This document shows positions 25,224 through 35,958 of a stretch of DNA of 64,000 bases, one piece after another; position 1 is the first letter of the stretch, and every line of letters begins with the position of its first letter. Source of the stretch: Metarhizobium sp964253915 (GTDB taxonomy: Bacteria > Pseudomonadota > Alphaproteobacteria > Rhizobiales > Rhizobiaceae); assembly GCF_964253915.1 (NCBI RefSeq), contig NZ_CAXUSG020000003.1:62001-126000 (forward strand). Direction: 5' to 3'. Under the pieces are notes generated by a model. It was given only the letters and a program-made list of their open reading frames with translations. It made no database searches and was not told where the DNA came from. Both the position numbers and the translations under genes were made by a program.

Positions 25224-26744
25224 TCAGGCCGCAGACGATGCGGCCGCTCCCGTCATGTAATCCTCCAAAGCCGCCGCTTCCTCACGGGACAGATACAGTC
25301 CGCGCTTGGTGCGGCGCCACAACACGTCCTCGGCGTGCCGTGCCCATTCCTTCTCCATCAGCCAGCGGACCTCCACCTCATAGAGGTCGCTGCCGAAATG
25401 CCGGCCAAGATCGCCGGTCGCCTTGGCATTGCCAAGCAGCGCGGGAGCTTTCGTGCCGTAGAGCCGGACCAGCCGGCGTGCATGTTTTTCCGCCAGGAAA
25501 GGATAGGCGGACGACAGCTTGCGCACTTCCGCCTCGTATCCCGTCGCTGCAAAATCGCCGCCCGGCAGCGACGATTTCGCCGTCCAGGCCGGACCTTTTC
25601 CGCCGATCGCCTCGCCGATCTTTTCCAGCGCATGTTCGGCCAGCCGGCGATAGGTGGTAAGCTTGCCGCCGAAGACGTTGAGCAGCGGCGCTTCGCCCGA
25701 ACCACCCTCGACCTTGAGCACGTAATCGCGCGTCGCTTCCTGCGCCTTCGACGCACCGTCGTCGAACAGCGGACGAACACCGGAATAGCTCCAGACGATG
25801 TCTTCGGGCCGCACCGGCTCGGCAAAATACTCGCTGGCGGCGCGGCAGAGATAGGCCGTTTCTTCTTCCGAGATCTTCACGTTGCGCGGATCGTCGGTGT
25901 AATCGCGATCCGTCGTGCCGATCAGGGTGAAATCGTTCTCGTAGGGAATGGCGAAGATGATGCGGTTGTCGGGGTTCTGGAAGAAGTAGGCGCGCGGATC
26001 GTCAAACTTGCGGCGCACGACGATGTGGCTGCCCTGCACCAGCCGGACATTGTGAACGTTGTTCTTGCCGACAGCGCCGGCGAGAACCTGGTCCACCCAG
26101 GGACCGGCGGCATTGACCAGCATGCGGGCGCGAACCCGGCGCGTGGCGCCGCTCTCGATGTCATTGACCTCGATGGTCCACGCACCCTGTTCGCGGCGGG
26201 CCGAGGTGACCTTGCTGCGGTTGAGGATCGTCGCGCCGCGATCGGCCGCGTCGCGGGCATTCAGCACCACCATGCGCGCATCGTCGACCCAGCCGTCGGA
26301 ATATTCGAAGGCGCGGGTGAACAGCGGCTTCAGCGGCTTGCCGGCCGGGTCGCGGCGCATGTCGAGCGAGCGCGTCGCCGGCAAAAGCTTGCGGCCGCCG
26401 AGATGATCATAGAGGAAAAGGCCGAGCCGGATGAGCCAGGCCGGACGGATGCCGCCCTTGTGGAACGGCAGCACGAAACGCATCGGCCAGATGATGTGCG
26501 GCGCCATGGCCCACAAGATCTCGCGCTCCATCAGCGCCTCGCGCACCAGCCGGAATTCGTAATGTTCGAGATAACGCAATCCGCCATGGATCAGCTTGGT
26601 GGCGGCAGAAGAGGTGCCCGACGCAAAATCCTTCATTTCGGCCAGCGCGACCGAATAACCACGGCCGACGGCATCGCGGGCAATGCCGCAGCCGTTGATC
26701 CCGCCACCGATGACGAAAATATCGTACACCGCTTCTTCGGACAA
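25224..26744 (-). CDS. glpD: glycerol-3-phosphate dehydrogenase (aerobic type)
   Basis: A 506-residue FAD-dependent enzyme oxidising glycerol-3-phosphate to dihydroxyacetone phosphate and passing electrons to the quinone pool at the inner membrane. FAD-binding FVIGGGINGCGIARDA is at residues 10-25. Also present are TKLIHGGLRYLEH, AAGPWVDQVL, and the substrate-region ENDFTLIGTTDRDY, with a GlpD C-terminal domain (SDLYEVEVRWLMEKEWARHAEDVLWRRT). It precedes the glycerol transporter genes and follows glpR, matching the R. leguminosarum locus. A 113-base leader rich in CGAAA half-sites suggests GlpR control. Confidence 0.96.
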   Translation of the reverse strand: MSEEAVYDIFVIGGGINGCGIARDAVGRGYSVALAEMKDFASGTSSAATKLIHGGLRYLEHYEFRLVREALMEREILWAMAPHIIWPMRFVLPFHKGGIRPAWLIRLGLFLYDHLGGRKLLPATRSLDMRRDPAGKPLKPLFTRAFEYSDGWVDDARMVVLNARDAADRGATILNRSKVTSARREQGAWTIEVNDIESGATRRVRARMLVNAAGPWVDQVLAGAVGKNNVHNVRLVQGSHIVVRRKFDDPRAYFFQNPDNRIIFAIPYENDFTLIGTTDRDYTDDPRNVKISEEETAYLCRAASEYFAEPVRPEDIVWSYSGVRPLFDDGASKAQEATRDYVLKVEGGSGEAPLLNVFGGKLTTYRRLAEHALEKIGEAIGGKGPAWTAKSSLPGGDFAATGYEAEVRKLSSAYPFLAEKHARRLVRLYGTKAPALLGNAKATGDLGRHFGSDLYEVEVRWLMEKEWARHAEDVLWRRTKRGLYLSREEAAALEDYMTGAAASSAA

Positions 26745-26764
26745 TTCCGTCTCCCCCCACTCCT

Positions 26765-26857
26765 ATTTCGCACTGCACAATTTTGCGCATTTGCGAAAGT
26801 GAAATCAGTTAAAACGAAAACAACTCGAATGTCAAACGAATGAAAGAGAATCGAAAA
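26765..26857 (-). promoter_or_regulatory. glpD upstream region with repeated CGAA/TTCG half-sites
   Basis: TTTCG (26766-26770), CGAAA (26794-26798, 26815-26819, 26852-26856) and CGAA (26826-26829, 26837-26840) cluster in 90 AT-rich bases between glpR and glpD. DeoR-family GlpR operators in other bacteria are built from TTCG/CGAA half-sites, so this is the likely operator region. The half-site spacing is irregular and the call is an inference. Confidence 0.4.
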
Positions 26858-27637
26858 TTATTCTTCCGCGATATCTCGCGCCGTTTCGATCAACCGGACG
26901 TCGTGTTCGGCGCAGATGGCGTGAATGGACGTCAACGGACAACGGTCGGTAATGAATGTATCGACCTGCGAAAGGTGGCCGATCCGCACCGGCGCATTGC
27001 GATCGAACTTCGTCGAATCGGAAACAAGAATGACGTTTCGGGCATTGGCCATGATCGCCTGGGCGACTTTCACCTCGCGAAAATCATAGTCAAGCAACGC
27101 GCCGTCATGATCGATGGCGGAAGCGCCGATCACGGCATAGTCCACCTTGAACTGCTTGATGAAATCCACCGCCGCCTCGCCGACGATACCGCCATCGGAA
27201 CCGCGCACCACGCCGCCGGCGATGACCACCTCGATGGAGGGAAAGATCCGTAAGCGGTTGGCAACATTTATATTATTGGTGATGACCATCAGTTCATGAT
27301 GATCGAGAAGGGCCTCGCCCACAGCTTCGGTGGTGGTGCCTATATTGATGAAGAGCGAGGTATTGTTCGGAATCAGCGCCGCCGCCGCGCGGCCGATCGC
27401 CTGCTTTTCGGGAGCGGCGATGGAGCGGCGCGCTTCGTATTTGACGTTTTCGGTGCCGCTCGGGAAAATCGCCCCGCCGTGCACGCGCGTCAACGCGCGT
27501 CCTTCGCAGAGATCGTTCAGGTCCTTGCGGATGGTTTGCGGCGTCACCGAAAAGCGCACTGCCAGTTCTTCCACCAGCACTCGGCCCTCGACCTTGGCGA
27601 TCTCCAGAATCTCCGACTGGCGTCCCGTCAGAAACAT
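26858..27637 (-). CDS. glpR: DeoR-family glycerol regulator GlpR
   Basis: A 259-residue repressor of the DeoR family. The N-terminal winged HTH (LTGRQSEILEIAKVEGRVLV, then SVTPQTIRKDLNDL) is followed by the sugar-phosphate sensor domain (NNTSLFINIGTTTEAVGEAL; SDSTKFDRNAPVRIGHL). Family members bind glycerol-3-phosphate to release DNA. It lies immediately upstream of glpD on the same strand, the expected location. The ATG is preceded by GGGGGAGAAGCG. CGAAA half-sites in its own upstream region suggest autoregulation. Confidence 0.93.
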   Translation of the reverse strand: MFLTGRQSEILEIAKVEGRVLVEELAVRFSVTPQTIRKDLNDLCEGRALTRVHGGAIFPSGTENVKYEARRSIAAPEKQAIGRAAAALIPNNTSLFINIGTTTEAVGEALLDHHELMVITNNINVANRLRIFPSIEVVIAGGVVRGSDGGIVGEAAVDFIKQFKVDYAVIGASAIDHDGALLDYDFREVKVAQAIMANARNVILVSDSTKFDRNAPVRIGHLSQVDTFITDRCPLTSIHAICAEHDVRLIETARDIAEE

Positions 27638-27764
27638 CGCTTCTCCCCCTTTTCATTTTCGTTTTTCTTCATAATAGGACAAAGCGAAAATAGCGCAATC
27701 CACGACTTTCATATTGCCGGGCGGCACGATGCCGGGCAATCTAGGGCAAGACAAGGAGGAGACC

Positions 27765-28535
27765 ATGTTTCACCCAAAACTGTTCGAAGGCCGCAACGTC
27801 GTGGTCACCGGCGCCGGTCGTGGCATCGGGCTTGAAGTGGCGCGCCTGTTTCTCGATTGCGGTGCCCATGTGCTCGTCCATGTCGGCCGCACCCCCGGCG
27901 AGGCGCTACCCGATTTCCTTCTGGAAGCCCAGGCCGATCGCCGCGCCTTTCTGGTGGCGTCGGATTTTCTGGCGGAAGACGGTGTGGCGCAGTTTGCCTC
28001 CGCGGTGCAGGATCGTTTCGACGCGGTCCATGTGCTGGTCAACAATGCCGGGACGATGGTGGGCCGTTTTCCGGCCGACGAACTGACCGACGACCAGTAC
28101 CAGACGGTGGTGCAGCTCAACCAGAACTCCGTCGTCGAACTGACGAGGGATCTCCTGCCGATGATGAAAAAGAACGGCGACGCCGCGATCGTCAACACCG
28201 TGTCGATCTCTGCGCTCACCGGCGGCAGTCCCGGCTCGGCGATCTATTCGGCGTCGAAAGCCTTCGTGTCCACCTATTCGAAGGCTTTGGCGCGGGAGCT
28301 GGCGCCTTCGGGCATCCGCGTCAACTGCGTCTCTCCCGGCACCATCGCCACGGACTTCCACGACCGCTACTCCTCGGCAGAAAAGCTGGAGGCGACCCGC
28401 AAGACGATACCCCTGCAGCGCCTCGGCACCCCGGAAGATTGTGCTCCGGCCTATCTGTTCCTCGCCGCCGGCAGCCTTTCCGGTTACATCACCGGGCAAG
28501 TGATCGAAATCAACGGCGGCCAGCTGATCTGCTGA
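27765..28535 (+). CDS. SDR-family oxidoreductase
   Basis: A 256-residue short-chain dehydrogenase. The NAD(P)-binding TGAGRGIG is at residues 15-22, NNAGT near 90, the catalytic Ser in NTVSISALTGG, and YSASK for the Tyr/Lys pair. The C-terminus GQVIEINGGQLIC is typical of FabG-like enzymes. The substrate is unknown. Start at ATG 27765 with a strong AAGGAGGAGACC site. It is divergent from glpR with 127 bases between starts, so the two could share an operator. A LysR regulator follows 83 bases later on the same strand. Confidence 0.88.
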   Translation: MFHPKLFEGRNVVVTGAGRGIGLEVARLFLDCGAHVLVHVGRTPGEALPDFLLEAQADRRAFLVASDFLAEDGVAQFASAVQDRFDAVHVLVNNAGTMVGRFPADELTDDQYQTVVQLNQNSVVELTRDLLPMMKKNGDAAIVNTVSISALTGGSPGSAIYSASKAFVSTYSKALARELAPSGIRVNCVSPGTIATDFHDRYSSAEKLEATRKTIPLQRLGTPEDCAPAYLFLAAGSLSGYITGQVIEINGGQLIC

Positions 28536-28618
28536 AGTCTCCAGCGTTTATGTCCCCGCCCGGTTGGTCCGGCCTGCGAACTTTTGTATGAGGCGCCACG
28601 GGGAAGGCGAGGAAAGCG

Positions 28619-29512
28619 ATGATCGACAAGCTGGAATATTTCATCGCGCTCGCCCGGGAACGGCATTTTGCCAGGGCGGCGGAAGAGCTCGGCATTTCGC
28701 AGCCGACGCTGTCGGCGGCAATCCGCCAGCTGGAGGGGCAGCTGGGCGTCATGCTGGTCATCCGCGGTTCGCGGTTCCAGGGCTTGACGCCGGAAGGCCA
28801 GCGCGTGCTGGAATGGGCGCGCCGCATCGTCGGCGATGCCCGCACCATGCGCGAGGAAATGCGCACGGCGCGAAAAGGTCTGTCCGGCCACATCCGGCTC
28901 GCCGCCATTCCGACGACGCTGTCCATGGTGCCGCGCCTGACGGCGCCGTTTCAGGAAAAACACCCTGATGTCACCTTCTCCGTCTTCTCCACCAATTCGC
29001 TGCAGATCCTCAGCCTGCTGGAAAACCTGGAGATCGATGCCGGCCTCACCTATCTCGAAAACGAACCGCTCGGCCGCGTCACCAGCGTGCCGCTTTATGC
29101 CGAACGCTATTGCCTGATCACCTCCAAGGGCGGGCCGTTTGCCGACCAGACCGAGGTGACTTGGACGCAGGCCGGCGATCTTCGGCTTTGCCTATTGACT
29201 GCGGACATGCAAAACCGCCGCATCATCAACCGCCATTTCGCCGAAGCGGGTGTGGATGTGAAGCCGACACTCGAATCCAACTCGATGATCGTGATCATTT
29301 CGCACGTGCGAACAGGACGCTGGTGCAGCATCATGCCACGAAATGTCGCCAAATCCTTCGGTTTTCCTGAGGAAATTAGTATAGTTTCCCTCATCGAACC
29401 GGAGCCGCATCACAGCATCGGCCTGGTCGCCACACATCGCGAACCCTTCACGCCACTCGTCTCCGCGCTGCTTCACGAGGCCAGAAACCTCGCAGAAACA
29501 GGCGTCGATTGA
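28619..29512 (+). CDS. LysR-family transcriptional regulator upstream of fds
   Basis: A 297-residue LysR-type regulator. The HTH is at about 1-60 (RERHFARAAEELGISQPTLS), followed by the co-inducer domain (HIRLAAIPTTLSMVPRLTAP; ITSKGGPFADQTEVTW). The gene precedes the formate dehydrogenase operon by 188 bases on the same strand, and a LysR gene is commonly found at this position in fds loci, so it is a good candidate for fds control. Its stop codon lies inside a perfect 12-base inverted repeat. Confidence 0.9.
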   Translation: MIDKLEYFIALARERHFARAAEELGISQPTLSAAIRQLEGQLGVMLVIRGSRFQGLTPEGQRVLEWARRIVGDARTMREEMRTARKGLSGHIRLAAIPTTLSMVPRLTAPFQEKHPDVTFSVFSTNSLQILSLLENLEIDAGLTYLENEPLGRVTSVPLYAERYCLITSKGGPFADQTEVTWTQAGDLRLCLLTADMQNRRIINRHFAEAGVDVKPTLESNSMIVIISHVRTGRWCSIMPRNVAKSFGFPEEISIVSLIEPEPHHSIGLVATHREPFTPLVSALLHEARNLAETGVD

Positions 29513-29534
29513 TAGGAATTTTCTATCAATCGAC
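29504..29534. repeat. 12-base perfect inverted repeat across the lysR stop codon
   Basis: GTCGATTGATAG (29504-29515) and CTATCAATCGAC (29523-29534) are exact complements with a 7-base AT-rich spacer. The lysR TGA lies in the left arm. A run of seven T appears about 20 bases downstream, not directly adjacent, so termination is possible but not typical. It may also be an operator for fds. Confidence 0.65.
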
Positions 29535-29700
29535 GGAACTGGCTTATTGACGGTTTTTTTATTCCCTGAGACACTTTGAAGATGATGGTGCGGGGGCTGA
29601 CAGGGTTCCGGTCCTCGCCATAATTTCAAGCATTTAGAGGCTCGTGCGTTTCTGCCGCATGTCGGCGGGAGGCCTTGCGCCTTTGGGAGGAGGTCAGGCA

Positions 29701-30175
29701 TGAACGTTCATGTGGCCGGTGGCGACGTGGAAAAACGGACGCTGGCGATTGTCGGGGAGTTGAAGGGGCTGGAAGGTCCGCTCCTGCCGATCCTGCATGA
29801 AATCCAGGCCGAGTTCGGCTATGTGCCGCAGGACTGTCTGCCGGTGTTGGCGCGCGAACTCAATCTTTCCCGCGCCGAGGTGCATGGCGTCGTCACTTTC
29901 TATCACGATTACCGCGATCATCCGACCGGCCGGCACGTTCTAAAACTTTGTCGCGCCGAGGCCTGTCAGTCGATGGGCGGAGACCGTCTGGCCGAGCGCG
30001 TCAAGGCACTGCTCGGCATCGATTTCCACCAGACGACGCTCGATGGTGCCGTGACGCTGGAGCCGATCTTCTGTCTCGGGCTCTGTGCCTGCGCGCCTGC
30101 TGCGATGCTGGATGGTGAGCTGCACGGCCGCCTCGACGAGAGCTCCGTTCGCGAACTGGTGGCGGAGGCGCGCCG

Positions 30176-30179
<4 letters not shown>
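29701..30179 (+). CDS. fdsG: NAD-dependent formate dehydrogenase gamma subunit
   Basis: A 159-residue thioredoxin-like [2Fe-2S] subunit related to NuoE. The four Cys ligands lie in KLCRAEACQSMGGD and CLGLCACAPAAML. The N-terminal HEIQAEFGYVPQD matches the NuoE helical region. In the FdsGBAD complex it relays electrons between FdsA and the FMN in FdsB. Its stop overlaps fdsB by four bases. The ATG follows GGGAGGAGGTCAGGC. Confidence 0.95.
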
Positions 30180-31728
<1,549 letters not shown>

Positions 31729-31732
<4 letters not shown>

Positions 31733-31944
31733 GCGAGAGCGAAAAAGTCAAAGGCCCGGCATCCTACTTCCCGTCGATCGAGAAGAAGTACGGCCAGCCG
31801 ATCGAGCACTGGAAGCAGATTGTCCGCACACAGGACGGCAAGCCGCACATGCAGATCGTGGCGTTTCTGAAAGAAACACATGGTCTTGGCCACGGTCATG
31901 CCAATGCGCTTGTCGCGGCGACGCTTGCCGAAACGAAATCGTAA
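31729..31944 (+). CDS. DUF4287 small protein inside the fds operon
   Basis: A 71-residue protein with the DUF4287 pattern: SYFPSIEKKYGQPIEHWKQI, then MQIVAFLKETHGLGHGHANAL. It is probably a small all-helical soluble protein. Its ATG overlaps the fdsB stop (ATGA), so it is translationally coupled to the enzyme genes, and fdsA begins 53 bases later. Standard fds operons go directly from fdsB to fdsA. Function is unknown; position suggests a link to the formate dehydrogenase. Confidence 0.85.
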
Positions 31945-31997
31945 AACAACCCAAGTCGCCGCTCGCTGCGGCGCAACGCATTGAACTGGAGGTTCCC

Positions 31998-34877
31998 ATG
32001 TCCCTCGTTCCTGAAATCGACTACGGCACGCCGGCATCCCGCTCGGAAAAGATGGTGACACTGACCATCGACGGTCGCGAGATCACGGTTCCGGAAGGCA
32101 CCTCGATCATGCGCGCCTCGATGGAGGCCGGCATCCAGGTGCCGAAACTCTGCGCCACGGATATGGTCGATGCCTTCGGCTCCTGCCGTCTCTGTCTGAT
32201 CGAGATCGAGGGCCGCAACGGCACGCCGGCCTCCTGCACCACGCCGGTGGCGCCCGGCATCAAGGTGCACACCCAGACGAGCCGGCTGAAGGACATCCGC
32301 AAGGGCGTGATGGAGCTTTATATCTCCGACCACCCGCTCGACTGTCTGACCTGCGCCGCCAACGGCGATTGTGAGTTGCAGGACATGGCCGGCGCCGTCG
32401 GCCTGCGCGACGTTCGTTACGGTTATGAAGGCGACAACCATGTCCGCGCCCGCAACAATGGCGATATCAACGCCAAGTGGATGCCGAAGGACGAGTCCAA
32501 TCCTTATTTCACCTATGACCCCTCGAAGTGCATCGTCTGCTCGCGTTGCGTGCGCGCCTGTGAGGAAGTGCAGGGCACCTTTGCGCTGACCATCGAAGGT
32601 CGCGGTTTCGGCAGCCGCGTCTCGCCCGGCATGCATGAGGATTTCGTCTCTTCCGAATGCGTTTCCTGCGGCGCCTGCGTGCAGGCCTGCCCGACGGCGA
32701 CGCTGACGGAAAAATCCGTCATCGAGATCGGCCAGCCGGAGCACTCCGCCGTCACCACCTGCGCCTATTGCGGTGTCGGCTGCTCCTTCAAGGCCGAAAT
32801 GCGCGGCGAAGAACTGGTGCGCATGGTGCCGTGGAAGGACGGCCAGGCCAATCGCGGCCATTCCTGCGTCAAGGGACGCTTCGCCTACGGCTATTCGACC
32901 CACAAGGACCGTATCCTCAACCCGATGATCCGTGAAAAGGTCTCCGATCCCTGGCGCGAAGTCACCTGGGAAGAGGCTTATGCGCATGCCGCCTCCGAGT
33001 TCCGCCGCATCCAGTATCAGTACGGCCGGGAATCGGTCGGCGGCATCACCTCCTCGCGCTGCACCAATGAAGAAACCTTCCTGGTACAGAAGCTGATCCG
33101 CGCCGGCTTCGGCAACAACAACGTCGATACCTGCGCCCGCGTCTGCCATTCGCCGACCGGCTACGGTCTCGGCCAGGCCTTCGGCACCTCAGCCGGCACG
33201 CAGGATTTCGATTCGGTCGAACATACCGATGTCGTCATCGTCATCGGCGCTAACCCGACCGACGGTCACCCCGTCTTCGGCTCGCGCCTGAAGAAGCGGC
33301 TGCGACAGGGCGCCAAGCTGATCGTCATCGATCCGCGCCGCACCGACCTCGTCAAGTCGCCGCATATCGAGGCGGCCTTCCATCTGCCGCTGAAGCCTGG
33401 CACCAACGTCGCCGTCATGACGGCGCTGGCGCATGTCATCGTCACCGAAGGCCTCGCCAATGAAGCCTTCATCCGCGAGCGTTGCGACTGGTCGGAATTC
33501 GAGGATTGGGCTGCATTCGTTGCCGAAGAGCAGCATAGCCCGGAAGCAATCGAAGAATTTACCGGCGTACCGGCGCATCTGGTGCGCGGCGCAGCGCGGC
33601 TGTTTGCCACCGGTGGCAACGGCGCGATCTATTACGGTCTCGGCGTCACCGAGCACAGCCAGGGTTCGACGACGGTCATGGCGATCGCCAACCTTGCCAT
33701 GGTCACCGGCAATATCGGCCGGCCGGGCGTCGGCGTGAACCCGCTGCGTGGCCAGAACAACGTGCAGGGTTCGTGCGACATGGGCTCCTTCCCGCACGAG
33801 CTGCCGGGTTATCGCCATGTCTCCGACGATGCCACCCGCGAAATCTTCGAAAAGCTGTGGGGCGTCGCTCTCTCCAACGAGCCGGGGCTGCGCATCCCCA
33901 ACATGCTGGATGCCGCCGTCGACGGTTCGTTCAAGGGCATCTACATCCAGGGCGAGGATATTCTCCAATCCGACCCGGACACCAAGCATGTCGCAGCCGG
34001 CCTTGCCGCCATGGAATGCGTCGTCGTCCAGGATCTGTTCCTCAACGAAACGGCAAACTATGCCCACGTCTTCCTGCCGGGCTCGACCTTCCTGGAAAAG
34101 GACGGCACCTTCACCAATGCCGAGCGCCGCATCAACCGCGTCCGTCGCGTCATGACGCCGAAGAACGGTTATGCCGACTGGGAGATAACACAGAAACTGG
34201 CCCAGACGATGGGCCTGGCCTGGAACTACAGCCATCCATCCGAAATCATGGACGAAATCGCCGCGACGACGCCGAGTTTTGCCCTCGTTTCCTATGACTA
34301 TCTGGACAAGATGGGTTCGGTGCAGTGGCCGTGCAACGAAAAGGCGCCACTGGGTTCGCCGATCATGCATATCGACGGCTTCGTGCGTGGCAAGGGCAAG
34401 TTCATCCGCACCGAATATGTCGCCACCGACGAACGCGCCGGTCCGCGCTTCCCGCTCCTGCTGACCACCGGCCGCATCCTCAGCCAGTACAATGTCGGCG
34501 CCCAGACGCGGCGCACCGACAACGTCGTCTGGCACGCCGAGGACCGGCTGGAGGTGCATCCGCACGATGCAGAACTGCGCGGCATCCGTGACGGTGACTG
34601 GGTCCGGCTCGCCAGCCGTTCCGGCGATACGACGCTTCGGGCGCTGATCACCGATCGCGTCGCGCCGGGCGTCGTCTACACCACCTTCCACCACCCGACG
34701 ACGCAGGCGAACGTCATCACCACCGACTTCTCCGACTGGGCGACCAATTGCCCGGAATACAAGGTGACGGCGGTACAGATTTCGCCCTCCAACGGCCCGT
34801 CCGGATGGCAGGTGGAGTATGACGAGCAGGCCCGCCAGTCCCGCCGCATCGCCGGCAAGCTGGAGGCAGCGGAGTGA
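31998..34877 (+). CDS. fdsA: NAD-dependent formate dehydrogenase alpha (molybdenum) subunit
   Basis: A 959-residue catalytic subunit. The N-terminal NuoG-like part has a [2Fe-2S] site (CATDMVDAFGSCRLC) and HPLDCLTCAANGDCELQ, followed by two ferredoxin-type [4Fe-4S] sites (CIVCSRCVRACEE; CVSCGACVQACP). The molybdenum part starts with its own [4Fe-4S] (CAYCGVGCSF) and binds Mo-bis-MGD. The metal ligand is Cys in NVDTCARVCHSPTG, so this is the Cys form, not selenocysteine. It oxidises formate to CO2. The ATG at 31998 follows CTGGAGGTTCCC. Confidence 0.97.
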   Translation: MSLVPEIDYGTPASRSEKMVTLTIDGREITVPEGTSIMRASMEAGIQVPKLCATDMVDAFGSCRLCLIEIEGRNGTPASCTTPVAPGIKVHTQTSRLKDIRKGVMELYISDHPLDCLTCAANGDCELQDMAGAVGLRDVRYGYEGDNHVRARNNGDINAKWMPKDESNPYFTYDPSKCIVCSRCVRACEEVQGTFALTIEGRGFGSRVSPGMHEDFVSSECVSCGACVQACPTATLTEKSVIEIGQPEHSAVTTCAYCGVGCSFKAEMRGEELVRMVPWKDGQANRGHSCVKGRFAYGYSTHKDRILNPMIREKVSDPWREVTWEEAYAHAASEFRRIQYQYGRESVGGITSSRCTNEETFLVQKLIRAGFGNNNVDTCARVCHSPTGYGLGQAFGTSAGTQDFDSVEHTDVVIVIGANPTDGHPVFGSRLKKRLRQGAKLIVIDPRRTDLVKSPHIEAAFHLPLKPGTNVAVMTALAHVIVTEGLANEAFIRERCDWSEFEDWAAFVAEEQHSPEAIEEFTGVPAHLVRGAARLFATGGNGAIYYGLGVTEHSQGSTTVMAIANLAMVTGNIGRPGVGVNPLRGQNNVQGSCDMGSFPHELPGYRHVSDDATREIFEKLWGVALSNEPGLRIPNMLDAAVDGSFKGIYIQGEDILQSDPDTKHVAAGLAAMECVVVQDLFLNETANYAHVFLPGSTFLEKDGTFTNAERRINRVRRVMTPKNGYADWEITQKLAQTMGLAWNYSHPSEIMDEIAATTPSFALVSYDYLDKMGSVQWPCNEKAPLGSPIMHIDGFVRGKGKFIRTEYVATDERAGPRFPLLLTTGRILSQYNVGAQTRRTDNVVWHAEDRLEVHPHDAELRGIRDGDWVRLASRSGDTTLRALITDRVAPGVVYTTFHHPTTQANVITTDFSDWATNCPEYKVTAVQISPSNGPSGWQVEYDEQARQSRRIAGKLEAAE

Positions 34878-34964
34878 GGATGGGCTCCGGAGGCGGGGTG
34901 CGGTTGTCTCGCGGGACGCCGCGTGACTATGGTTGCTCGGCTCTTTCGCGGCTTGCGCCGCTCA

Positions 34965-35082
34965 CCCCCTCATCCGCCCTTCGGGCACCTTCTCCCCGCG
35001 GGGGAGAAGGGGGTGGAAACGGTGCCGCAGGTATCCCCTTCTCCCCCGCGGGGAGAAGGTCCCGGCAGGGGGATGAGGGGGG
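34965..35082. repeat. RIME-type intergenic palindromic element
   Basis: Two near-identical 23-base palindromes, CCTTCTCCCC-GCG-GGGGAGAAGG at 34988-35010 and its close counterpart at 35037-35059, are flanked by CCCCCTCATCC on the left and GGGGGATGAGGGGG on the right. The whole unit is a large imperfect inverted repeat of about 118 bases. This matches the Rhizobium-specific intergenic mosaic elements (RIME). It lies in the 253-base gap between fdsA and fdhD; the open frames crossing it are not genes. Confidence 0.85.
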
Positions 35083-35130
35083 CGCCGCCAACCGCAACCC
35101 CGGCCGTCCCGAAAACCGGCAGGCCGCCGC

Positions 35131-35958
35131 ATGAGCACGTTCAGGACCACCGCCTCCGCCGCTGAAACCGTCCGCCGCAACGGCGTCGTGCGAAGCGGCG
35201 CGCGCATCGTTCCGGAAGAAGTGCCGATCGCCTTCTCCTACGGCGGCTCGACGCATGCGGTGATGATGGGAACGCCGGCGGATCTGGAGGATTTTGCCCT
35301 TGGCTTCAGCCTGACCGAGGGCATCATTGCCTCCGCCTCGGAAGTTGCCGGCATCGAAGTCGTGGCGGAAGGGCCGGGCATCGATGTGCAGATCACGCTT
35401 GCCGACGATGCCGCCGACGCCTTGCGTACCCGCCGCCGGCATATGGCCGGGCCGGTTGGCTGCGGCCTGTGCGGCATCGAATCGATCGAGCAGGCCATGC
35501 GACCGGTGCCGGATGTCGGCAATGTCGCGCTCAACTTCGATGAACGGCAGATCGTCGAGGCGATTGCCCTGCTCAACGGCGCCCAGCCGTTGCATCGCGA
35601 AACCCATGCCGTGCATGGTGCCGGGTTTTATATTCCCGGTCGCGGACTGATCGCCGTGCGCGAAGATGTCGGGCGTCACAACGCGCTTGACAAGCTGTGC
35701 GGCGCCGTCATCGCCGCCGGGCATGCCGGCGCGCAAGGGGCGGTGGTCGTCACCAGCCGGCTGTCGGTCGAGATGGTGCAGAAGGCGGCGATCCTCGGCA
35801 GCGCCGTCCTGATTGCCATTTCCGCCCCGACGGCCCTGGCGCTGCGCACGGCCGAGGAGGCCGGCATGACCCTCATCGCGCTGGTGCGCGGCGAGGATTT
35901 CGAGATCTTTACCCATTCGACCCGCATTTTTTCCGGAGTTTCCGCCGATGTCGCATGA
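35131..35958 (+). CDS. fdhD: formate dehydrogenase accessory sulfurtransferase FdhD
   Basis: A 275-residue maturation protein (also called FdsC) that delivers sulfur to the molybdenum cofactor and is needed for formate dehydrogenase activity. The conserved CxxC is in GPVGCGLCGIES; EDVGRHNALDKLCGA and VVTSRLSVEMVQKA are further family motifs. The ATG at 35131 starts after the RIME element. The end overlaps fdsD by 11 bases. No strong ribosome binding site is visible. Confidence 0.94.
   Translation: MSTFRTTASAAETVRRNGVVRSGARIVPEEVPIAFSYGGSTHAVMMGTPADLEDFALGFSLTEGIIASASEVAGIEVVAEGPGIDVQITLADDAADALRTRRRHMAGPVGCGLCGIESIEQAMRPVPDVGNVALNFDERQIVEAIALLNGAQPLHRETHAVHGAGFYIPGRGLIAVREDVGRHNALDKLCGAVIAAGHAGAQGAVVVTSRLSVEMVQKAAILGSAVLIAISAPTALALRTAEEAGMTLIALVRGEDFEIFTHSTRIFSGVSADVA

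Noticed and set aside
34874..35134. Open frames through the fdsA-fdhD gap
   Set aside because: They consist of the RIME-type palindromes and have no coding character.
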